Assembly: GCF_026151205.1 (NCBI RefSeq)
Contig: NC_087079.1
Span: 9,412,635-9,476,634 of the forward strand
Origin: Bolinopsis microptera
Lineage: Eukaryota; Ctenophora; Tentaculata; Lobata; Bolinopsidae
Length of the DNA stretch: 64,000 bases
Direction: 5' to 3'
Shown: piece by piece, positions 12,601 to 24,600 of the stretch
Layout of the letters: every line of letters starts with the position of its first letter
Numbering within the stretch: the stretch's first letter is position 1
Translations under genes and position numbers: made by a program
Notes under the pieces: generated by a model
Seen by the model: the letters and a program-made list of their open reading frames with translations, nothing else
Databases searched by the model: none
What the model was told of the DNA's origin: nothing

Positions 12601-15600
12601 TGAGGAGATGATGAGTTGAAGAGATTATTAAAACACCTGCCTCAGTTTAGTTGTCCCATGAGCCGCAGCTGAACTATAATGAAACTGGTAGTCGTTGTAA
12701 TCGATCGCACCTTTTTTAAGTTCAAGGCACATGACTCATCAGACTTTGAGAAAATTTACGGTTCAAGTTAAGTTTTAATTTACCTATGCTATAATTATCC
12801 GCGATAATTGGGACGCGGTGGATTGTAATTCTGACTCTTGATATTAATGTCGTCAATCGTCATCTTCCAGCTCGAACGAAGTGGAACATCAACAGAATAG
12901 GTGATAGAAGTAATGAGGGGCTGGTGGTAAATGGACAATGATTATTAATCTGGAGGGTGGTATAGCAATTTATCATTCAGATTTGCCATCTTGAAATCCA
13001 AGACTACCAAGATATGACAGCCAAGGATCCCAACTATTAGAACTACCAAAATCTAAAATAATGTAACAATATATCTAAATTTTATCTTTATCCCAGATGT
13101 TGCAGAGAACAGAGGAACCTACGAAGATACCCTGGAAAAGTGTAGATTAGAACTAGAGGATGACATCTGTGTTACAGCCATATTTCTTGAGAGGGTACGT
13201 TCGCATTTCTTGAAAATCATAATTTGTAGCGTTTATATGTGTTAAATAATTTCCACCATGTAACTCACTTCAAAACAATTAAATTTTATTCTGAGAACTT
13301 CAGAGTCATCACGGCATCTTTTGATGTGATCATAATGGCTACTTTTTGAGGGTTGAAACAATCCTTTCTGTTTTGAAAAATAAACAATTCCTAAGCCATA
13401 CATCAGATTGTTTTAAAAGGTTTTAGATATTTAGTACAGCAGAATTTATAATACTTCCTAATAAAATATGCGAAGAAATCTAAAAAGAATAGCACAATCT
13501 CGTACAGTTTGTTACGTTAGGCTTGGTAAGCTAATATTTGGCAATCAGTAAGGTTTCTATAATCATGTTAGGCACGCATAACTTTAAGTTCAGTAATACT
13601 GATCTCTAATATAACTTAACTAAAGTGTTAGGTTGTAAATATAAAGAGAGTTTAATGTTTTCTCCTCTTTATTGCTTCTGTCTGGAGAGATTAGGTTTGT
13701 GTTCAGGTGGTGATGTGATGTTATAGCTCTCACTCGTGAATACCACTTCTATTAATGAAACAAGAAATTTTCAATGGTATAAGAATTTTAAGGACGGTTC
13801 ATGACTTAAACACTATAATAGTTGAAGTTTGAAGTTGGTTAATGTTAATTGTCTGTTGTTCTGAGGGACCGAATGTTGATGAGACGATTGTGGCATTTAG
13901 TTAATAACAATAGACAATCGCAGTATTTAAATTTAAAGTACACGCTGCGTTCATACATCATAGCTATATTTTCTTACATAAAATTATGAATCACAACCAA
14001 TTAGATATTTAGCCACGACTGCGATGATGATTATGAACGTTTAGAACTCTCGATTATTCAGCTCTGACGTAGCTGAGACTGCCTTGTAACTAACTGACAG
14101 TAGAGCAGATTATTTAGAATCTTTTTTATTCAGCAGCAGAATTTATAAAATCCTCATAACTTTAAAATATCCTCCAGATAGTATCAGATCTGTACAAATC
14201 AGCAGGGAACAACCAGGAACTGGGCCGGAAGTTGTTTTACCATGTGGTTGATCACCTCACCTCAGCTGTCTGGAAATACCCGCCCTCTCAACAGATATTC
14301 GCTTTCAGTATCGATTGTCTGGGGCAGTTCTTCATCAGGTTGTTAGGTTTTTCTGGATAATTTGTTGGAAGTCGCGTACATGCAGCATTTTCGTGCTAAA
14401 TTTTCGGTTAAATCATCGAAGTTAAATCTGTGTGCTTTTATTCGGTTGGGCTGCTACGCTAATGATAAAATACTACGTAATAGTTTAGGTCCGTCCTAAT
14501 CCAGTTATCTATATTAGAGCTGGCTTGATGTTGACTGACTTTTTGGATAAACTTGGCAATAGAAACTTAAATTCTTACTCGGTAATAATGATGAACAGAT
14601 CATTCCTCCATTACTTGATCAAATTGTATACAATTAGTGACCTAATACAGTGTAATCGTAACCGCCATCTTCCCAGGAACAATCCCGAAGAAACTCTCTC
14701 TTTACTGAACTACATTATGAACAAGAAGGAGTTTGCTACGAGTTTAGCTCCTCTGTTCCAACCAAATCAGGGGTTCCAAAACTTCGTCAACGTCTACAGT
14801 CATGTCATCATATCACTTTCTAGATGTAAGGATGTTTTGTTGTTGTCATGTCTTTTTTTATACCAATGATACAGCCATATAAGGTCATAGATGTTTTGTT
14901 AGATTAAGTCGTGTCGTAAACATGATTATCATTCTAACATTCTATGATCAGATCATTTTAAATGGTCACGTTTTTTCGATTCATTTCACTCAAGTATCAG
15001 GTATCTTAATATAATATCGTACATATTAGAGCTTTTTATCTAGAATTGAAAATATTCGTCATATTATGGACTGGTTACATCTGGTTAAAATGCTTCCATT
15101 TCATTACATGATACTAATAAAATCTATTAATAATCGATAAATGTAATAGATTTGTAGAGTTTTAATTAGTTTAAAATATTTAATATAATATTTAAGAAGT
15201 ATGTGTGGTTATCTGCTCCAATGGGGGCCCGAGGTAAGAGTTTTATCTCACTACCGTTAGATCTAGTTTTACTATCACATATAAGCGTCAAACAGGAATC
15301 CAACTACCGCAGGGTTGTTGTTTTCTTTAAGTTCGACAATAACAAGCTGTCAAGTCTGTTACGAATTACAAGTGTAACATTACCAGGTGACACTAACAGT
15401 TCATTTCCAGGTGACACTAACAGTTCATTTCCAGGTGACACTAACAGTTCATTTTCAGGTGACACCGAGATCGGGTTCACAGTGCTCTCAAAGTTCGATA
15501 TAAGGAGCTGGTTGACTACCCAACACGCCTCAACTGATAACAGTAAATTGTTACTAAATGCTATCTTCTCTGGGTTTGATATCTACACTTACAGTGGGGA

Positions 15601-18600
15601 GGATACTACATTCCTTATGTTCTACGATACCCTAAAACTTCACCTCAGGTGGGTTTAAAAAACGTTTATAACATGTTTATAACACGTTTATATAGAACGT
15701 GTTACTTCTCTGTAAAAATACTTGCATTTGGTTCTGTCAGTGTCAATTGTCTGAAGTATGACATCATTGACATTTAACATCATTATTAACATGATTAAGT
15801 GCAAAGTTTTGTAACAAATTTAAAATTTACTCACGGATTTGTAACCTGAGACAATGTTCTTTAGTTCTTATCATTTATCGGTTCAAAAGTAGACCTAAAT
15901 ATTATCAAACATGCTATTTTTACACTTCCGACCTGATTTCTCCAGTCAGACGAGTGTTAAGCTTTTCTCTAACTTACTAACTAGTGACTCTCTCTCTTGG
16001 TATAATCTCAAATATCCATATAACAGGGGGAGAGAGCAAACTTGGTCCGTCATCATTAGTTATGAACTAATGTTTAGTGTAGATTTTAACTCGTAAACAT
16101 TCCCTGGTCACGAAAATAATTGTCTCAGGCAAGTTGTGACGAACAGGATGTGTTCTCTTCTACAGTACACGATAGAGAAAACTCTGGAGATATCTTCCAA
16201 ACATCCTCATCACCAGCAGATATGGACTGATATTCTAGGTAATTGAGGAGTAATTGAGGGGTAATTGAGGGGTAATTGAGGGTTGTCTATAGTGGAGGTT
16301 ATTGTAATTGATTGTGTTCCCAGCTGGTTCACCTGTGCAGACTTCAGAAATTCAGACATAACCTTTTAACATCTTAACAATCACACGTTCTTCGGTTCTA
16401 TCATTTCTGAATTTTACTGATCAGGCGGTCCAGTAAAATTATTTAATCAAGACAAAAAACAATCAATATTAAAATCTACACAGCTAAGAACACACTAGTA
16501 AGTAGTAGTATGTGGTATGTAGTATGTATGTAGTAAGTTACTAATTTAATTTCAAAACTCAAATAAACTTTACATCAATGTATTACAGTTATATTCAATA
16601 GAAAAGACCACAATATCTCCTGTGAGGCAAAAACATGGGAAAAGAGAGCTAGAAAAAATATTCATGAGACTCAACACTACCAGACTGCAGCTGGAGTGAG
16701 AAACATTATGTAAACATCAAAGTAAAATTTATTTCGGCTGAACCAAAACACGGTGGTAAAACCATAATTACATTGGTGCCGACCCTACATAAAATCATTA
16801 ATAAATAATCAAGAGAACAAATTTAAATGTATACGATACCTTCTTGCTACTACTCCACAAACTTATTATACTACTGACACTACACGGTTACACCTACCTT
16901 CACGAGTTGTAACGTTAGTTCTAGATGCTGGTCTGTACATCCTGCAATCATGACCTACTGTAATGAGTTATCCGTGATGGCTTAGATTGGATTCGGGCAA
17001 TCAATGGTGAAATTAGGTGGATGGCTTTGTCTTGGGTAGATATGTGTCTCGTTTGCAGTTACACTGCGCTGCTAGGTACGTATGGTTATTAAATTTAACT
17101 TATTGTTGCTCTCTATTTTAGTAGTAGATATTTACATTATAATATATTAATAAATTCAAGTATATCAACATACGAAGTACAAGTAATGCAAATGCTTATT
17201 TCTAGATATCTTGTTCAGCAATAATATGATCCGACCTCAAGGACCTATAGAGACTAAATATTGCTGGAATGTGATTCTTACAACTGCACCATCCATACAT
17301 CGCTACACTGTAACAATGTAACACTGTTACACCGTAACACTGTAACACTGTACCACTGTAACACTCCTTACTGTTCCAGAGCTGCTGGAGACAGAGCACG
17401 CACAGGAGGTGTTGACTCTCAATACATGTCACAGGATCCTCTACGAGCTCTCTAAATACTTCCTACAAGTTTGTACTTTAAATTGCTTTAATTAATTAAT
17501 TGCTTTTTAATTGCTCTATATTTTAGACGGGACGGTTCATTGTAACTACCAACGCACGGCGGCTAGTTCTCAACATTATGTTACAAAATACATGGCACAG
17601 CTTCGTAGATCTAACAATTTACAATAAATAAATCTCTTGATAAAGCTGAATATTTCACGAGCTCACTATCCTGTAAATGTTGACACATACACCTGTAAAC
17701 TGTAAAGTAGATGGTCAGTCAGCAAGGAATGTCAACATTAGAAAAGTCTCAATAATAACCACATACCGATCTGTAGTAGCTGCCAGTGTGTGCCGCCAAA
17801 ACACACTGTAATAAAACTTATTTTACATTGTGCCATTGAATAATATCATTATATAATTAAAATTTATTATTAATTGTAAAATTAACTTAATTAACTTAAT
17901 TATAAAATTAATTTAAAATGTCATCTCAGTTCAAGAAGAGTATACTGACAGCAGTAGAACACGATCTCTACACACACTGGAGCAATTACACTGACAATCT
18001 GATAAAACTATTCAGGGTTATGTGCGCTGTTTACATTAACAAAGCCAGTTATTTAGGTATGTCAACTATTTTATCGTACTATGTTTATCTCGATTATATC
18101 TTATCTGAATTTCATTGCATATTTATCTCGATATTTTATCTGGTTATCGGAAATTTTTATGATTGGGACAGCTATAAATCAGCAAATATTTTTATCGGTA
18201 GGGATGATGAGATCTCTTTATCAAATAACTAGTGTAACCCGGCCTACGGCCGGGATTTCACTGCCGCAGTTAAAAAGGGTAGGAGTAATTACCCGCTGAG
18301 TCAAAACCCGCATTAGGTGACCCAATAGTTTCTTAAACAATAATCTCATAATCAGTTATTTCTTGTGGATAATTAAGTCATTATTAGCCATGAGGCACCA
18401 CACTCCATGATCATAAGGTCTGAACACCGAGTATTACACCTCATCACTCCCGTCTTGAACCGCTTTCTATTTTTATTTAAATCGTTATAGAAATTAACCC
18501 TTGTTAACTCCGCACCACACCCGCATATTATATTTGAAAACACGCATACCATTGTCGTATGAACTCTCTCTCTCTCTCTCTCTCTGCAGTCCAAACAGAC

Positions 18601-21600
18601 CCCAAACACTAACAGTCCCCCCTCCCCTAATAAGCTTAAGGTATAACATTACAGCGAGTCTTCCGGGCTAATCCAATTATGACACTACTTAAATGCAGCT
18701 ATAACATATTACACAGTAATGAGAGAGAGAGAGAGCAAGTCCCGTTACTCTTGCCGTTCTGCTCAAGCAATTTTATGTAACATTTGTGGTACAAAACCAT
18801 CAATTAAACCACTTACCGCCGGCCGATTTTTAAAAAAATTTCCTATGGGCTTCATCAGAGTTTTGTCCACACTATACCGAAAAAATCAGTCCCGTAACTC
18901 TTACCGTTTTTTTTTGTATAACCGACCGGAAATTACACACGGACAGACAGACAGACAGACACACACACACACACATTCTGGTGTTATTAAGGTGATAAAT
19001 GTCTTCCATATATTAAATTTTCCCGTTTATAATGATATTTGCTGATGCATCACGCGACGTGTGCTGTTGCATGTGTAACCTAACTTTTTGCTCGTGTTAT
19101 AAAATTAACCCGGTACTTGATTACTGTTTATTACAAGCATACGAAGATACGTCACGCCATGTTCAGCACGCTGATTGCGAGTAAAGGAACTTGGCAAGCA
19201 TTCCGTCCGTACGTGACACTTCTTATCCTACCTGCCACTTCTTATCGGCTGTAGGAATAAGAAATATGTGCCTGAGAAGTCACAACGTGTACTTGAAAGT
19301 GAATATTATATAATAATGTGTGTCATGGGACTTGTATGTATATTGATACAGCATAAAATTAATATTATTATGATATCTCCATAGTAATAATATATATGTA
19401 TTCTAAATGTCATGGGACTGGCGAGTTTGGATTGATAGTGATATCGCAGGACGCAGATATATTATATCTATACACAGCTTAGCTTTATTATATTGTATCT
19501 GAGCGAGGTTGAAATGCAGAAAATGTTTTATAAGATAACAAAATTCTGAACTTAGATTGTTTTAACTTGTATCAACGCTAATATGTATGTATAAATTGTA
19601 GAATATTTCAATATTTCAAGTAATGAAAAGAATTTCACGAACATATTTTCAAATCCAGGCTACCAACGATCAAGACCCTCACATCCGTTGAACCCGAAGA
19701 TTGCTTCTTTTCAAATAAAGGGCGCAACATCTAGAACCAGAACTTGTTAGTTACCCTGCCATGCACATCGGAATGTACCGGAATTTCATAATAACTTCTT
19801 GAATGCAAATGCTGAAATAAGCTACCGGAAAACCTTTATTTCTAGAATATTATTGAACTCTTTGCATGACTACTTTCTCTTTAGGGTGAGAAATTGCTGA
19901 CCTACACTGTAGGATCATACAATATAAATATCTTGACTCATGTCAGAGTTCAGACTGTCCATTCTTACTGCATGCTGCTTGCAATGCTAGCTCACAAGAC
20001 CGCTAGTAAATACCAATACCAGTATAAAGATCTAATCTTAATATGTATGATCCGATGATGATCAATAACGTCATGTTAATTACCCGAATGTCTACCAGTT
20101 CTTAATTTGAAATTTGTCTCAATCCTTGTCAATACAATTTAGAACTGTCTGCTAGCAGTGTGGCTGCTGTACTGGCAGTGTATTAGCTGCTGTACTGGCA
20201 GTACTGGCAGTACAGCCCTCCTAACCAGTAATTAGGACCCTCCTAACCAGTAATACATGTGTATTTATTGAGACTTAAACCAGGTTTACCAGGTTACCAG
20301 GTTACCAGGTTTACCAGGTTAACCAGTTAACCAGGTTTACCTGGTAAACCTGGTTCTAACTTACTAACTCCTCATCATTCCCAGCCCCGACAGAAGAACA
20401 AGCAGCGTGTATATTCATGATAACCTGCACTGTGTTTGCTCCTTGGATACTAGTATACGAGGAGGCTTGTCTACCTTGGTCCGAGTCTCACACAGAGGTA
20501 GCTGACTGCTTAGTTACTAAATAGTTACTAATTAGTTACTAATTAGTTACTAATTAGTTACTAATTAGTTACTAATTAGTTACTAATAAGTAGCTTTATT
20601 TGTTAATAATTAGTTAACGACATGATTCTATTATATGTTTTTTAATCTGTACGTAAAAATTTTATATCTCTATCTCTAGAATTAACACGTCATAAATATT
20701 ATATATTATATTGTATTGTTACAAGTATTTCTAATAAAGTAATAATAATATTTTAACCCAGTCGGCGGGGGAGATGTTGACCACGTTCACCTCAATGTTA
20801 AATCTAATGAACGAGCTTATCACTGACGTTACACCTCTTCTCAATAGATTCTGGTGGTGAGTGATTAATAAAATAGCTTTTAAATTTCCATAATTTATCA
20901 CTTTTAATATAATTATTAGTTAAGTCTTTAAGTGAGTTACTAAAAATTCAATCTAGAGACTAGCAACTTATCATCTCTGCCTTCCTGCGAACTTGCGAAG
21001 CTAAAACAAGACCAATATTGGTTATGATTATGTGATACTGTGATAGGAAGGAAAGGGATAAGATGTTAGAGAGCCGAGGTTAACAAGTGAGAATCTTTCC
21101 AAGAAGGTGTCCCTTAGATTGTACTCTCTCATTCATTATGGATGATCAAATGTCTAATGCTACTGTCTCGATACAATACGACGTTGTAAAGCAACTTTGG
21201 GTGTATCCCATACTGAAATACCCCGATTTACTGTACCATTTTCCTTTTCCTCAAACTGTACTGTAAAACAGGATTTTACTGTACTATTTAGTATTCCCTA
21301 AAATCTCTACACTCGATCATCTCTATTCATATAATGATAATCCTGATTAACGTCAGCAATTTGAAAACCAGCAAATTAAATTTTTAATATTCTTATTATC
21401 ACAGGTACTACATGGACATACTAGGACATCCCATAGTCCCTGGCAGTATTATAGAAATATACTACGAGCATTTCAAGACCCTGCCGTGGAACAAGTTTGT
21501 ACCGACTCTGGAAATACTACATTCTCTATTGAAGTGTGTGCGGAACAACAGGAAGAACATCAGCTTCGTCATATTCGTCATGACTCAGGTAACAGAATAT

Positions 21601-24600
21601 TTCCTTGTGTTAGACTCAAGTAACATAATATTTTCTTGTGTTTTACAAACATCTCATAACATTCGTCAATTAAACATTATCCTCCATCATCATGACGTCA
21701 TCTTTATGTAAGACACATTCCCCTCCCAGGTAAACTGGCAGACAGTGGTAGGTGAGCTGAAGAAAGAGTCCCACGCCTTTGACATGCTGGTGGATGTCCT
21801 GATAACATTCGCTCTGAACCAGGACATATTCCAGCAGTTCGGACAGGAGTTTACCGGACTCTTCCGGCAGTTCAAGTCTCTAGATCTGAGTCTAGTCTCT
21901 GATGAGGGGTTTGTTGTTTAATTGCGTATCTTAGTGATGACGTGTCCTTTGGAGATATTAATTGATACTTGCGCTTAGTAATCTAGTTTAGAACTGAAAT
22001 ATCTTCTGTTGTCCGATATCACCACACTTTTTTTGTTCGTTGCCAACCAATTGAAATCTGAGCTGGGGTTAACATAGTATATTGTATATTAACCAATATT
22101 TATATAGTTACCGATTGGGTGACTAATACAATAACCAAAACAGTATTTAAAGTAACCAATGCAATATAGTAACCAATATAGTAACCAGACCTCCCTGTTC
22201 CTCAGGTTCAGCTCAATAATGTCCCGTATAGACACAACAGTGCAGCGCAGCCAGTTCATCCAGCCAGTTACCAGTACTGGTCACTTGATACAGTTTATGG
22301 GGGTGCTATGTAGGTTTAGTCAACAGGGGGTGAGCTACGTTAAACAGATCACATACTTCCGTCACGTGGTCAATATCATCACTAAGATATCTAACGCTCA
22401 GGTTTTTATATTTTATATAATTTCCTTCTTTAAAGTTCTTGGGTTTTTGCTTCTGGGCATTCGGTATATTTTGGAATTGAGAAGGTAAAAGGGGGTGGAA
22501 GCAGAATACGTCACTATTTATTGTATATACATATTATAAGTAATAACATATTATCATAGGTAATAACATTCTAACAACCAATCTTGTCCCACAGTACGCT
22601 GAAACGTTAGTACAATCACTGTTGTACAACGTGGAGCAAGTATTTTACACTGGCTGCACTGAACTTCACATCTCAGAGTTGGGGGGAGAGTTATTTAGGC
22701 TGTTCAATACTACTCCTTGTGATATGAACACTCACTCTCTTGCAGTCAAGTAAGTTGCCCCCTCCCTCCCTCTCTCTCTGTTTCTCTCTATCCCCTAGTT
22801 TATTGTGCACTGCAACTGGCAAATCGCCAAGCTTTTCAATCTTTACCTATTGTTGAACTGTTCTTAGCCAGATACCAGGCAGTTCCAGCTACTCAGATTG
22901 GTTTTACACATTACATTCGTACCACTTAGTTTTACATACTCTTATCTTCAATACTGAGCGTGTCTATTTATAGAGTTAAAACAAAAGTTAGAAACGTTCA
23001 GTTCCATTCTGAGTTAAAACAAAAGTTAGAAATATTCTGTGTCCCAGTCTGAGACAGAATGCGTGATTATTCGGTGATTACTCGGTGATTACTCGGTGTC
23101 TCCCTTAAACTATAATCAATTACTACCACATCACGTACAATTCTGGGTACTGTTATTTAAAAACATTTCTTTGAAGTTCACTGTTCAATATTTTATCTAT
23201 TTCCCTTGGTAATATACGCTAGATCAGCCAATAACCCGTACTTTATAACCATGCATAATTTGGCTAATGGCTATGTATATTTTAGACCTGACACAATACG
23301 TACACTTGATCTCATTGATATTAAATATTCCAACACAGTTTAAACCAGACTAAAAAGGCTATATAATAACATGTCTCACATTATCAGTGTAACAGACTAA
23401 AACTACTATAGCGCTCTAAAACTAACGACTATGTTTTGTAATTGCTTATTGAGTTATTGCAGAGTTTGAACAATGATGTGTAGGGAGCTTGTTTGAGCTG
23501 ACCAAACCAACATCATGATCCATCTCTCTAGACAGCTTTATAAAGTCAAAGAGTTATTTAATTTCCCTTCGTATTTAATCCTGATCAGCGCTCTTTGTGA
23601 CTAAATACATCTCACTTCTTCACCAATTAAAGTAGGTGTACGTCCCAGCTCCTGCATCCTATTTGATAGGACTATTGTTTATGTATTACAAGATTTACAC
23701 AATTAATTGATTAATTACTCCAACCCCCTCTGCAGGAAGATAGAATCAGCCCTGAAGATGCACGGCAGTATAAAAGAGGGTTTCTCTTTCTCTCAACTCA
23801 GCTTGTACTACTTATCAGTCCTTACTTGTACTGTTCACAATGTCAAGATGCAGGCGGTGGTATGCGAGGTATGTTTGACAGGCTATTATACTATGTTAAT
23901 ATGTTCGTTAATCATTGATTCACTGTCAGGAGAGAGTCTTGATTAGTGATAGAATTGAGTCTTTAAAAATTAAATTTCCGAAAGAAAGTTAATCATGTGT
24001 TCGAACTCAATAACTTTAAGAAATTTACAACAGACAGTATACAGGAAATATAGTAATTATTAAAAATATTAAAAATATTTATTATTACAATTCCCACTGC
24101 AGGTCCTGATAGAAAGCTACTTCACCCACTGTGAGAGTAGTTTCCCTGTGCTCAGCGTTAGCTGGACCACACTACATGAACGGTTCCTGATCTCTGACAT
24201 GACCTACGATAACTTTATAAACCACAGTGTTCAGGAGAGCTGTCCTCTTAATATCTACCTTTATACTACCCACCTTCTTGCACTGTGAGTGTACACGTTA
24301 TGTGGGTGTGGTTGTTGAGAGAAATATTTGGGGTATTTGTTTGAAATTTTATAAAAACAGTTCACTGCATGGTTTGGAAAGTTAGTTGCTTGTGGGATGC
24401 GTGTATTCAACTTCAGGACATTTTCAGTAAGTTTTAGGGATGATTATCTACCTGATCCAATATGTTGAGTTTAATGATTTCAGAGTGCGTGGTTTGGTGT
24501 ATTTTATTGTTCTCTTTACATTTGTAAACATAAGTCAAATAAAAGATAAACAAAGATATTTAAATTATTTGCAATTATCATTTCCAGGTCGGAAGATGTA

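Noticed and set aside
17527-17640. Possible EPG5 stop after TIYNK near 17629
   Set aside because: A GTAGAT donor at 17605 keeps phase with the well-conserved downstream exons, which clearly continue the same protein.
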